From: Frigoribacterium sp. Leaf415
GTDB taxonomy: Bacteria > Actinomycetota > Actinomycetes > Actinomycetales > Microbacteriaceae
DNA: 64,000 nucleotides
NCBI RefSeq assembly: GCF_001424645.1
Contig: NZ_LMQR01000001.1
Span: 737,301-801,300, forward strand
Direction: 5' to 3'
Of the stretch, positions 1-8,400 are shown in pieces. The position numbers were made by a program, and so were the translations under genes. Position 1 is the stretch's first letter, and every line of letters starts with the position of its first letter. The notes beneath the pieces were generated by a model. That model made no database searches. It was given only the letters and a program-made list of their open reading frames with translations, and had not been told where the DNA came from.

Positions 1-510
1 CGCGTCGGCCAGCTCGCGCACGCCCGACACCCGCAACGGCCCCTCGTGCTCGGACGAGAACGCCCCGCCGCCCTGCGTCGCCCACCAGCGCCGCCCGAGG
101 GCCGGAGCACTCACCACACCCACCACGGGCACGCCGTCCACGACGAGCGAGACGAGCGCCGCCCAGACCGGCACCCCGCGCAGGAAGTTCGCCGTGCCGT
201 CGATCGGGTCGACCACCCACTGGCGGTGCGAGGGAGCGTCGTGGCCGTACTCCTCGCCGTAGAAGGTGTCGTCGGGGCGGGCGGCGGCGACCCGCTCGCG
301 GATGGCTCGCTCGACGGCCTGGTCGGCGTCGGTCACGTGCGACCGGTCGGGCTTGAGCGACACGTGCAGATCGGCCGACCGGTACCGCTCGGTGCTGATC
401 GCGTCGGCCAGGTCGGCCAGCTCGAGCGCGAGCGCCAGGTCGTCCGCCCACGGCGTCCCGGTCGATCGGTCGGACGAGGAGGCGCGGGTCGGCTCGGCAG
501 CATCGGTCAC
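1..510 (-). CDS. hisN: Inositol monophosphatase family protein, probable histidinol-phosphatase (3' end outside window)
   Basis: This is a Mg2+-dependent phosphatase of the inositol monophosphatase fold. In actinobacteria the copy next to rsgA and aroA is usually the histidinol-phosphate phosphatase of histidine synthesis. The visible 170 residues contain the metal site GEEYG followed by VVDPIDGTANF, the two family signatures. The last third of the protein lies beyond base 1, so the C-terminal DxAA motif is not seen. The start is GTG at 510; a TACGCT box on the minus strand ends 6 nt upstream of it, so the transcript is probably leaderless. The 183 bases between rsgA and this start hold no other gene. 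Substrate is inferred from context; another sugar or inositol phosphate is possible. Confidence 0.85.
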   Translation of the reverse strand, partial: MTDAAEPTRASSSDRSTGTPWADDLALALELADLADAISTERYRSADLHVSLKPDRSHVTDADQAVERAIRERVAAARPDDTFYGEEYGHDAPSHRQWVVDPIDGTANFLRGVPVWAALVSLVVDGVPVVGVVSAPALGRRWWATQGGGAFSSEHEGPLRVSGVRELADA

Positions 511-516
511 CCCGTC

Positions 517-522
517 AGCGTA
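517..522 (-). promoter_or_regulatory. Predicted -10 box of leaderless hisN
   Basis: TACGCT on the minus strand, 6 nt before the GTG start of hisN. This spacing puts the transcript start at or next to the start codon. Confidence 0.5.
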
Positions 523-693
523 CCCAGCCCGCCCTGCTCGTCCGCGCGCTGCCCGCCGGCCCGGCCCGCGCCTCCTGGGCTGGCGTCGCCGAAGCGGGCG
601 TGTTCGTCGACGACGGGCCTGCGCGGCCGCCCGTCGAGCACGGACTCGCCCGCTTCGCGCCGAACCCGGCCAGCCGCGGGCATGCGGTGTGCC

Positions 694-1827
694 CTAGCCG
701 AGCTCGTCGCTGCGCGCGTCGTCGGCAGCCGCCGCGAGGTCACGCGCGCTCACGCCGCCCTTGGACGCGAGCAGCGACTGCAGCGACTCGAGCCGTTCGC
801 GGCCGACGTCGCCGAGCTCGCCGGCCTCGATGCGGTCGACGATCTCCCAGTCGTGGGCCTCGGCCAGCGGGATGCCGTCGACCGGCTCGCCCTCGGCCGG
901 GATCGCGTGCGCCGCGAAGGACTTGAGGATGTTCTCGGGGTCGACGTGGCCCAGCCCGAACGACCGCACACCGGGGGTGTCGACGATCCAGCCGCCGGTC
1001 GGCACCTTGAACGACACCGTCGACGACGACGTGTGCCGCCCGCGTCCGGTGACGGCGTTGACCACGCCCACCTCGCGCCGCGACCCGGTCAGGGCGTTGA
1101 CGAGGGTGGACTTGCCGACACCCGAGTGGCCGACCGTGACCGTCACGTGGCCGTCGAGGACGCCGCGCAACTCGTCGAGCGCGGGGGAGACCTGCCCGCC
1201 GGGCGCGACCTCGTCGAACGAGGTCGACGTGGTCGTGACGATGCGCAGGTCGAAGCACGAGAAGTGCGCCGCGAACGGCGCCGGGTCGGCGAGGTCGGTC
1301 TTGGTGATGCAGAGGATCGGCTCGACCCCGGCGTCGAACGCCGCGACCATGTAGCGGTCGACCAGACGGGGCCGGGGCTCGGGGTCGGCGGCCGCCACGA
1401 CGATCAGCATCTGGTCGGCGTTGGCGACGATGACGCGCTCGACGGCGTCACTGTCGTCGGCACTGCGCCGCAGCAGGGTCGAGCGGTCGTGCACCTTGAC
1501 GATCCGGGCGAGCGACCCCTCGGAGCCGCTCGTGTCGCCGACGACGCCGACGCGGTCACCGGTCACGACGCTCTTCTTGCCGAGCTCGCGAGCCCTGGCC
1601 GTCGTGATCTCGCGTTCGTCGGGGGTGCCGGCGTCCATGAGCACGCCGTAGCGGCCACGGTCGACCGTCCAGACGACCCCCTCTTCGGCGTTCGCGTAGG
1701 CCGGACGCTGCTTGGTGCGGGGCTTGTTGCCCTTGGGGTTCGGGCGCACCCGCACCGAGCTCTCGTCGTACTGGCCGTACTCGCGCTCGTCGTCGGCGTC
1801 GTCGTCGCCGTCGCTCCACCAGCTCAT
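694..1827 (-). CDS. rsgA: Small ribosomal subunit biogenesis GTPase RsgA
   Basis: RsgA is a circularly permuted GTPase that checks and releases factors from the maturing 30S subunit. The 377-residue protein has an acidic N-terminal tail (1-20), an OB-like region (about 48-115), and GTPase motifs in permuted order: G4 TKTD at 175-178, P-loop GHSGVGKS at 233-240, and DTPG at 283-286. RsgA proteins usually end with a zinc site (C-x5-C-x-H-x5-C). Here the region after residue 300 has no cysteine, so that site appears lost. Start: ATG at 1827, which keeps the acidic tail; an upstream open frame is made of short repeats and is unlikely to be translated. It lies 73 bases downstream of aroA, probably in one operon. 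Confidence 0.92.
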   Translation of the reverse strand: MSWWSDGDDDADDEREYGQYDESSVRVRPNPKGNKPRTKQRPAYANAEEGVVWTVDRGRYGVLMDAGTPDEREITTARARELGKKSVVTGDRVGVVGDTSGSEGSLARIVKVHDRSTLLRRSADDSDAVERVIVANADQMLIVVAAADPEPRPRLVDRYMVAAFDAGVEPILCITKTDLADPAPFAAHFSCFDLRIVTTTSTSFDEVAPGGQVSPALDELRGVLDGHVTVTVGHSGVGKSTLVNALTGSRREVGVVNAVTGRGRHTSSSTVSFKVPTGGWIVDTPGVRSFGLGHVDPENILKSFAAHAIPAEGEPVDGIPLAEAHDWEIVDRIEAGELGDVGRERLESLQSLLASKGGVSARDLAAAADDARSDELG

Positions 1828-1895
1828 CGTGCCTCGCTCATCGTCGACCGTGCCTCGCTCGTCCCGTGCCGTGCCCCGCTCATCGTCGTCGGCCC
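1828..1895 (-). repeat. Short imperfect tandem repeat between aroA and rsgA
   Basis: On the minus strand, three imperfect copies of a unit like GACGATGAGCGAGGCAC lie directly before the rsgA start. They would encode DERGT repeats if translated. No function is evident; replication slippage is the simplest origin. Confidence 0.5.
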
Positions 1896-1900
1896 GGCGC

Positions 1901-3316
1901 CTAGAGGAACCCGAGCAGGTCGATGTCGGCGGGGCTCTGCCGAACGGCCCGGCCGAGCATCTCGTCCCACAGCTCGACGAACTGCGGCAGCGTCTTGGCG
2001 ACGACGCGGACGTCGTCGAGCTCGACGCCCTCGACGGCCAGGCCGATGATCGCCGCGGCGGTCGCCATGCGGTGGTCCTCATAGGTGCGCCATTGGCCAG
2101 CGTGGAGCGGGGACGGCTCGATGCGCAGGCCGTCCTCGAGTTCGGTCACCGCGCCTCCGAGGGCGTTGATCTCGGCCGCGAGGGCCGCGAGGCGGTCGGT
2201 CTCGTGACCGCGCAGGTGGCCGATGCCGGTGATCGTGCTCGGGCCAGAGGCGAGGGCGGCGAGGGCGACCAGTGCGGGGGCGAGTTCGCCGCCGCGGGAC
2301 AGGTCGACGTCGACGCCGGGCAGCGAGCCGCCTCCGACGAGGCCCACGCCGCCGTCGACGGTGAGGGTGTCGCCGTCGAGCGTGACGGTCGCGCCCCAAA
2401 GTGGCAGCAGGTCGATCAGGTCGGCCCCGACCTGGGTCGTGTCGGCGGGCCAGTGCGCGACCGAGACGGTTCCGCCCGCGACCAGGGCGGCCACGAGGAA
2501 CGGTGCCGCGTTCGACAGATCGGGTTCGATGACGACCTCGCGCCCCTCGATCGGCGTCGGCGGCACGATCCAGGTGCCGACGGCGGGCGACTCGACCTCG
2601 ACCCCGCGCTGGGCGAGCGCGTCGATCGTCATCTCGATGTGCGGCAGGCTCGGCAGGCGTTCGCCCGTGTGGGTCAGGGTGAGGCCGCGCTCGAAGCCGG
2701 CGGCCGAGAGCAGCAGGCCCGAGACGAACTGGCTGGAGGCCGACGCGTCGATCTCGACGTCGCCGCCCTCGACCTCGCCGGTGCCGTAGAGGCTGAAGGG
2801 CAGGGCGCCCCGGCCGTCGTCGTTCACCTCGACGCCGAGGGCGCGCAGGGCCTCGATCGTCGTGCGCATGGGTCGCTTGCGGGCGCTGGCGTCACCGTCG
2901 AACGTGACCGGGCCGAGGGCGAGCGCCGCGACCGGGGGCAGGAACCGCATGACCGTGCCGGCCAGGCCGCAGTCGATCGTCGCCCCGCCCTGCAGCTCGG
3001 CGGGCGTGACGACCAGGTCGGGCCCGAAGGGGGAGTCGTTCGGGAACTCGGTGATCGTCGTGCCCAGCGCCTTCAGTGCCTCGATCATGAGCGCCGTGTC
3101 ACGGGAGTGCAGCGGCAGGCGCAGCGTCGACGGTGACGACGCCAGCGCCGAGAGCACCAGCTCGCGGTTCGTCAGCGACTTCGACCCGGGCAGGGACGAG
3201 GAGGCGCGCAACGGCCCGGAGGCGGTGGGCGCCACCCAGCGCCCCTCGTCGACCTCGGGAACCTTTCCGTCGCCGTAGGGAGAGAACTCGGGCCCGGAAT
3301 ACCTGTACACCTGCAT
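1901..3316 (-). CDS. aroA: 3-phosphoshikimate 1-carboxyvinyltransferase (EPSP synthase)
   Basis: EPSP synthase joins phosphoenolpyruvate to shikimate-3-phosphate in the cytoplasmic shikimate pathway for aromatic amino acids. The 471-residue product carries the N-terminal substrate-binding signature [15 protein letters not shown], the internal [12 protein letters not shown] region, and the C-terminal [15 protein letters not shown] signature, with full family length. I chose ATG at 3316 with a GGTGA element before it rather than an in-frame TTG eight codons upstream. The gene is divergent from sigR, and the sigR-type promoter at 3296-3321 overlaps its start codon. Sigma-R transcription therefore runs against the first bases of aroA, and the two promoters may interfere. 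rsgA and hisN follow downstream on the same strand. Confidence 0.95.
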   Translation of the reverse strand: MQVYRYSGPEFSPYGDGKVPEVDEGRWVAPTASGPLRASSSLPGSKSLTNRELVLSALASSPSTLRLPLHSRDTALMIEALKALGTTITEFPNDSPFGPDLVVTPAELQGGATIDCGLAGTVMRFLPPVAALALGPVTFDGDASARKRPMRTTIEALRALGVEVNDDGRGALPFSLYGTGEVEGGDVEIDASASSQFVSGLLLSAAGFERGLTLTHTGERLPSLPHIEMTIDALAQRGVEVESPAVGTWIVPPTPIEGREVVIEPDLSNAAPFLVAALVAGGTVSVAHWPADTTQVGADLIDLLPLWGATVTLDGDTLTVDGGVGLVGGGSLPGVDVDLSRGGELAPALVALAALASGPSTITGIGHLRGHETDRLAALAAEINALGGAVTELEDGLRIEPSPLHAGQWRTYEDHRMATAAAIIGLAVEGVELDDVRVVAKTLPQFVELWDEMLGRAVRQSPADIDLLGFL

Positions 3317-3321
3317 CGGTT
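3296..3321 (+). promoter_or_regulatory. Sigma-R/SigH-type autoregulatory promoter
   Basis: GGAAT at 3296-3300 and GTT at 3319-3321 are separated by exactly 18 nt. This matches the GGAAT-N18-GTT consensus known for the thiol-stress sigma factors SigR of Streptomyces and SigH of mycobacteria. It sits upstream of sigR on the correct strand and implies positive autoregulation under oxidative or thiol stress. It overlaps the antisense start of aroA. Confidence 0.8.
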
Positions 3322-3412
3322 CACCACAGTAATGCAGCAAGAACCTGGAGGACCTGTGCCTGTCGCACTAGCACCGAGGGAAATCACCGTCGCCGAACTA
3401 GAATCGGCCCTG

Positions 3413-4102
3413 ATGAGCACCCCCGAGGGCCACGAGCCCACACCGACCGTTGCCGCCGTCGAACCGACCGAGGCCGACGTCGACGCCGCCCTCGAGGCCG
3501 TCGACGCCGACGCCGAGAAGCGCGCCCTGTTCGAAGAGCAGGCGCTTCCGTTCATGGACCAGCTCTACGCCGCGGGCATGCGCATGACGCGCAACCCGGC
3601 CGACGCCAGCGACCTCGTGCAAGAGACGTTCGTCAAGGCCTACGCGGCGTTCGCGCAGTTCCAGCAGGGCACCAACCTGAAGGCCTGGCTCTACCGCATC
3701 CAGACCAACACGTTCATCAACACGTACCGCAAGAAGCAGCGTGACCCGTACCAGGGCACGATCGACGAGTTGGAAGACTGGCAGATGGGCGGCGCCGAGT
3801 CGGCGACCCGCGCCTCCGGCTCGACCCGCTCGGCCGAGGCCGAGGCGATCGACCACCTCCCCGACAGCGCCGTGAAGGACGCCCTGCAGAAGGTCCCCGA
3901 AGACTTCCGCATGGCCGTGTACTTCGCGGACGTCGAAGGCTTCTCGTACCAAGAGATCGCCGACATCATGAAGACCCCCGTGGGCACCGTGATGAGCCGC
4001 CTGCACCGTGGCCGTCGCCTGCTCCGTGAACTCCTCGCCGACTACGCACGCGATCGTGGCATCGCCGTCCCCGTCGGCTCGTCGAAGGGCGCAAAGAAAT
4101 GA
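3413..4102 (+). CDS. sigR: ECF RNA polymerase sigma factor, SigR/SigH family
   Basis: This group 4 sigma factor directs RNA polymerase to thiol-stress genes such as thioredoxin systems. It has region 2 at about residues 40-105 ([17 protein letters not shown], then [21 protein letters not shown]) and region 4 at about 150-215 ([26 protein letters not shown], then [14 protein letters not shown]). ATG 3413 is chosen because the upstream in-frame stretch uses rare codons (CTA twice, AGG). GTG 3356, however, has a GGAGG sequence before it and ATG 3332 lies just after the predicted transcript start, so an N-terminally extended stress form is possible, as described for Streptomyces SigR. It overlaps rsrA by 4 nt (ATGA). 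Confidence 0.92.
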   Translation: MSTPEGHEPTPTVAAVEPTEADVDAALEAVDADAEKRALFEEQALPFMDQLYAAGMRMTRNPADASDLVQETFVKAYAAFAQFQQGTNLKAWLYRIQTNTFINTYRKKQRDPYQGTIDELEDWQMGGAESATRASGSTRSAEAEAIDHLPDSAVKDALQKVPEDFRMAVYFADVEGFSYQEIADIMKTPVGTVMSRLHRGRRLLRELLADYARDRGIAVPVGSSKGAKK

Positions 4103-4344
4103 CCGACTGTGGTTGCACCAAGGCCAAGGCCGAACTCGAGGACTACCTGCACAACGAGTTGTGCCGCGAGGACGCGGCCGACATCCGCGAGCACATGGCG
4201 AACTGCGGCGACTGCTCGGGTGAACACAAGGTCGGCGTCGTGCTGACCGAGGCCGTCCAGCGCGCCTGCCGCGAGACGGCACCCGAAGACCTGCGGGCGA
4301 CCGTGCTGGCACGGTTGCGCGAGCTGCAGTCCGCACACCGCTAG
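4099..4344 (+). CDS. rsrA: Zinc-binding redox-sensing anti-sigma factor, RsrA family
   Basis: RsrA binds and inactivates the partner sigma factor in the reduced, zinc-bound state; oxidation forms disulfides, expels zinc and frees the sigma factor. The 81-residue protein has the ZAS signature H32-x3-C36-x2-C39, plus Cys4, Cys6 and Cys22, which fits the family's metal and disulfide positions. Its ATG overlaps the sigR stop by 4 nt, so the two are translationally coupled and probably made in balanced amounts. The predicted sigma-R promoter upstream of sigR would make this operon autoinduced. Target specificity for the adjacent sigma factor is inferred from linkage and family knowledge. Confidence 0.92.
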   Translation: MTDCGCTKAKAELEDYLHNELCREDAADIREHMANCGDCSGEHKVGVVLTEAVQRACRETAPEDLRATVLARLRELQSAHR

Positions 4345-4391
4345 TCGCGGCCCCCGGGCCGGCCCGGTCGTCATACGACGAGCGGCTGCGC

Positions 4392-4397
4392 TAGCGT
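4392..4397 (+). promoter_or_regulatory. Predicted -10 box of leaderless acetyltransferase gene
   Basis: TAGCGT lies 6 nt before the ATG at 4404, a spacing typical of leaderless actinobacterial transcripts. Confidence 0.45.
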
Positions 4398-4403
4398 CGT
4401 CGC

Positions 4404-4844
4404 ATGACCGCAACGGTGCAGCCCCTCGGCATCCCGACCACCAGCGACCTCGACGACCTCGTGTCGTTGATCGGCCTGCTCGGCTACACGCTCGACTCCG
4501 AGGTCCTCTCGGCCCGGCTGGCCCGCCTGACGACCGCCGCGGGGCACGAGACCTGGGTCGTCCGCGGCGACGACGGGCGCATCACGGCGGTCGCCGGAGG
4601 ACACGTCGTGTGGGCCTACAACGACGACGCCCCGACCGCCGAGCTGCTGTTGCTCGTCGTGTCCGCCGACGCTCGCCGGGACGGCGTCGGCTCGTACCTG
4701 CTCGGCCATTTCGAATCGTGGGCCCGGGGCCACCAGGCACGCGTGCTCAACGCCGTCTCGGCCGCTGCCACCGACTCGGCGAACCGCTTCTACCGCAAGC
4801 GCGGCTACCACGAGGCCGGCGTCCGCTACTCGAAGCTCATCTGA
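4404..4844 (+). CDS. GNAT family N-acetyltransferase
   Basis: A 146-residue single-domain GNAT protein. The acetyl-CoA binding motif A is seen as LLVVSADARRDGVGSYLLGHFESWA (the R-x-x-G-x-G/S loop near residues 91-97), and the C-terminal helix as ANRFYRKRGYHEAG. The acceptor substrate cannot be read from sequence; related single-domain members act on small amines, amino acids or protein N-termini. It has its own TAGCGT box 6 nt before the ATG and is separated by 59 bases from rsrA, so it need not belong to the sigR regulon. The downstream region is the repeat cluster and contains no gene until kgd on the other strand. Confidence 0.85.
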   Translation: MTATVQPLGIPTTSDLDDLVSLIGLLGYTLDSEVLSARLARLTTAAGHETWVVRGDDGRITAVAGGHVVWAYNDDAPTAELLLLVVSADARRDGVGSYLLGHFESWARGHQARVLNAVSAAATDSANRFYRKRGYHEAGVRYSKLI

Positions 4845-4905
4845 CCGCCGGGGCATCCTGCCGCCGCGACGGCGGCGTCACCGTGGGCTGGATCGGCCGT
4901 CCGCG

Positions 4906-4981
4906 GTCGGCAACTCCTGGCTGCTGTCGTCGTGCAGCGGTCTGAGCGGTGCTGAGCGCACAGGAGTCCTGAGTTGCCGAC
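4906..4981. repeat. 76-bp inverted-repeat element, copy 1
   Basis: Starts GTCGGCAACTC and ends with its reverse complement GAGTTGCCGAC. It is exactly 76 bases, like copies 2 and 3. The interior is the most diverged of the three; near its right end it contains the small palindrome CAGGAGTCCTG. It can fold into one long hairpin. Confidence 0.75.
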
Positions 4982-5066
4982 AGCGGGCCGGGGACGGAGC
5001 GGCGGGGTCCGAGTCCTGTTCGAGTGCGGGGGTGGGGCCGACAGGGTGAGGTGTGGGCGGGCCAGT

Positions 5067-5142
5067 GTCGGCAACTCAGGAGAACGGTTGCGAATCGGGC
5101 GGCTGGCGCGCGGTGAGGCGACAAAACTCCTGAGTTGCCGAC
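5067..5142. repeat. 76-bp inverted-repeat element, copy 2
   Basis: Terminal inverted repeats GTCGGCAACTCAGGAG / CTCCTGAGTTGCCGAC, 16 of 16 matching. Exactly 76 bases. Separated from copies 1 and 3 by conserved 85-86-base spacers (4982-5066 and 5143-5228) that differ at only a few positions, so the whole unit of about 161 bases is tandemly repeated. Confidence 0.8.
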
Positions 5143-5228
5143 AGCGGGCCGGGGCCGGAGCGGCGGGGTCCGAGTTCTACTCGAGTGCGGGGGTGGGGGC
5201 CGACAGGGTGAGGTGTGGGCGGGCCAGT

Positions 5229-5304
5229 GTCGGCAACTCAGGAGAACGGTCGCGAATCGGGCGGTCGACGGGCGACGCGGCCACAGGAGTCCTGAGTTGC
5301 CGAC
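5229..5304. repeat. 76-bp inverted-repeat element, copy 3
   Basis: Same length and left end as copy 2 (GTCGGCAACTCAGGAGAACGG with one change further in); the right end matches copy 1. A 7-bp tandem repeat (GACGCGC, about 3.5 copies) follows immediately, to about 5327. The region 4845-5432 holds only these repeats and the kgd terminator; I see no gene in it. Confidence 0.8.
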
Positions 5305-5373
5305 GCGCGACGCGCGACGCGCGACGCCGGCGACGGGGGCAAGAGGCGAGGGTGGACGACGGGACAGGCGAGA

Positions 5374-5415
5374 CGACCGTGGCCGCGCCCCCGGCAGGAG
5401 GCGCGGCCACGGTCG
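5374..5415. terminator. Hairpin terminator downstream of kgd
   Basis: A perfect 16-bp stem (5374-5389 with 5400-5415, GGCGCGGCCACGGTC arm) and a 10-nt loop, 17 bases after the kgd stop. No U-run follows, as is common for actinobacterial terminators. One side of the loop and arm contains the AGGAGGCGCGG motif. Confidence 0.75.
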
Positions 5416-5432
5416 AGCGGTCAGGCGACCGG

Positions 5433-8400
5433 CTAGAGGTCGAGCGCCTCGGCGATCAGGGCCGCTTGCTGCAGCGCGCTCGCCTTGTTCGACCCGGCGG
5501 CCGGCGAGGCCGACGCGGGACGTGACGCGACGCGGATCTGTCGGTCGAGGTGCTTCTGCAACTCGAGCACGACGAACGGCCAGGCGCCCTGGTTCTCGGG
5601 CTCTTCTTGCGCCCAGACCAGTTCGGCGGACGGGTAGCGGTCGAGCACGCGACGGATCTCGTCGAGCGGCAGCGGGTAGAGCTGCTCGAGGCGGACCAGC
5701 GCGACGTCGTTCTGGACGCCTCGCTTGTCGAGCTCGGTCGAGAGGTCGTAGTGGATCTTGCCGCTGTGCAGCACGACGCGCTTCGTCGACTCGGGCTCGG
5801 ACACCCGCGTGCAGTCGAGCACCGGCTCGAAGCGACCCGAGGTGAACGCGTCGACCCCGCTGGTCGCTCCGCGCAGCCGCAGCATGGCCTTCGGGGTGAA
5901 GACCACGAGCGGACGACGAGGGCGGGCGTAGGCCTGACGGCGCAGCAGGTGGAAGTACGACGCGGGCGTCGACGGCCGGGCGATCGTCATGTTGTCCTCG
6001 GCACAGAGCTGCAGGAAGCGCTCCATGCGGGCGGACGAGTGGTCGGGGCCCTGACCCTCGTAACCGTGCGGCAGCAACAGCACGACGCTCGAGCGCTGGC
6101 CCCACTTCTGCTCGGCCGACGAGATGAACTCGTCGATGACCGTCTGGGCGCCGTTGCTGAAGTCGCCGAACTGGGCTTCCCACAGCACGAGCGCGTCGGC
6201 CCGCTCGACCGAGTAGCCGTACTCGAACGCCATGGCCGCGTACTCGCTGAGCAGCGAGTCGTAGATCCAGAGCTTCGCCTGGTTGTCGGCGATGTTCTGC
6301 AGCGGCAGCCACTCCTGGCCGTTCTCGCGGTCGTGCAGCACCGAGTGCCGCTGCACGAAGGTGCCGCGTCGGCTGTCCTGACCCGCGAGGCGCACGGGTG
6401 TGCCCTCGGTCAACAGCGACCCGAAGGCGAGCAACTCGCCGAAGGCCCAGTCGATGCCGCCGTTGCGGCTCATGTCGACGCGCTTCTTCAGCAGCTGCTG
6501 CAGCTTGGGGTGCACCGAGAACCCGGCCGGCGGGTTGTCGTGTGCGTCCCCGATGTCGTGCACGAGCTCGAGGGAGACCCCCGTGGTCTCGGGCTCGCCC
6601 CGGGCGTCGTCCTGCTGGGCGACGGGTCGCTCGAGGTCGGCGACGTCACCGTCGTCGCTCGTGACGACCGGGATCGACCCGGTCTGCGCGGCGTGCGTCT
6701 CCGCGAACGCGCGCTCGAGGCGCTCCTGGAAGTCACGGTGGGCACCGTCGTACTCGTCCTGCGTGATGTCGCCTCGACCGACGAGGGCCTCGGTGTAGAG
6801 GGTGCGCACCGAGCGCTTCTGCTCGATGAGGTTGTACATCAGCGGCTGGGTCATCGAGGGGTCGTCGCCCTCGTTGTGGCCGCGTCGGCGGTAGCAGACG
6901 AGGTCGATGACGATGTCGCGCTTGAACTGCTGGCGGTACGAGAACGCCAACTCGGCGACGCGGGCCACGGCCTCGGGGTCGTCACCGTTCACGTGGAAGA
7001 TCGGCGCCTGGATCGTCTTGGCGACGTCGGTGGAGTACACGGACGTGCGCGACTCGGACGGGGGTGTCGTGAAGCCCACCTGGTTGTTGATCACGATGTG
7101 GATGGTGCCGCCCACGCGGTAGCCACGCAGCTGCGACATCTGCAGCGTCTCGACCACGACGCCCTGACCGGCCATGGCCGCGTCGCCGTGGATCAGGATG
7201 GGCAGCGTGCTGAAGGCCCCGGTCGTCCCGCGGTCTTGCTTGGCGCGCACGATGCCCTCGAGCACGCCGTCACCGGCCTCGAGGTGCGACGGGTTCGCGG
7301 CCAGGTACACAGGGATGGTCTCGCCGACGGCACTCGTGAACTCGCCCTCGGTGCCGAGGTGGTACTTGACGTCGCCGGATCCCTGGACGGTCTTGGGGTC
7401 TTGCGTGCCCTCGAACTCGCGGAAGATCTGGCCGTAGGTCTTGCCGGCGATGTTCGTCAGCACGTTGAGGCGGCCACGGTGGGCCATGCCGATCGCGACC
7501 TCGTCGAGGCCCTCGCGGGCGGCGTGCTGCATGACGGTGTCGAGCAGCGAGATGGTGGACTCGCCGCCCTCGAGGCTGAAGCGCTTCTGGCCGACGTACT
7601 TCGTCTGCAGGAAGGTCTCGAAGGCCTCGGCCTCGTTGAGCTTCGCGAGGATGCGCATCTGCTCGTCGTGCGAGGGCTTCGTGTAGGGCACCTCGAGGTG
7701 GTCCTGGATCCACTTGCGCTGTGCCGGGTCCTGGATGTGCATGTACTCGACGCCGATGGTGCGGCAGTACGAGTCGCGCAGGATGCCGAGGATGTCGCGC
7801 AGCAGGGCGTGGGTGCGCCCGCCCAGACCGCCGGTGACGAACTCGCGGTCGAGGTCCCAGAAGGTGAGCCCGTGGCTCTCGATCGCCAGGTCGGGGTGCG
7901 TGCGCTGGCGGTACTCGAGCGGGTCGATGTCGGCCATCAGGTGGCCCCGCACGCGATAGCTGTTGATCAGCTCTTGGACGCGGGCCGTCTTGCTGACGCG
8001 CTCGGCCAGGTTGACGTTGATGTCGGCGTTCCAGTGGATCGGCTCGTACGGGATGCGCAGCGCCGCGAAGATGTCCTCGTAGAAGCCGCGCTGCCCGATC
8101 AGCAGCTCGTGCACCTTCTTGAGGAACTCGCCCGAGCCCGCCCCCTGGATGACCCGGTGGTCGTAGGTGCTGGTCAGCGTGATGGTCTTGCCGATGCCCA
8201 GCTCGACGAGTGTCTTCGAGGCGGAGCCCTGGAACTCGGCCGGGTAGTCGAGCGCGCCGGCGCCGATGATGGCGCCTGCGCCCTTCATCAGGCGGGGCAC
8301 GCTGTGCACGGTGCCGATGCCGCCGGGGTTGGTCAGCGAAATCGTGTTGCCCTGGAAGTCTGCCGCCGCGAGCTTGTTGTCGCGGGCCCGCTTGACGATG

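Noticed and set aside
46..2049. A 667-codon plus-strand open frame over hisN, rsgA and aroA
   Set aside because: It crosses three well-supported minus-strand genes; its product is low-complexity and has no recognisable domain.
3317..3340. Upstream TTG start for aroA
   Set aside because: TTG at 3340 adds eight residues but has no ribosome site; ATG 3316 has GGTGA before it and fits the family N-terminus.
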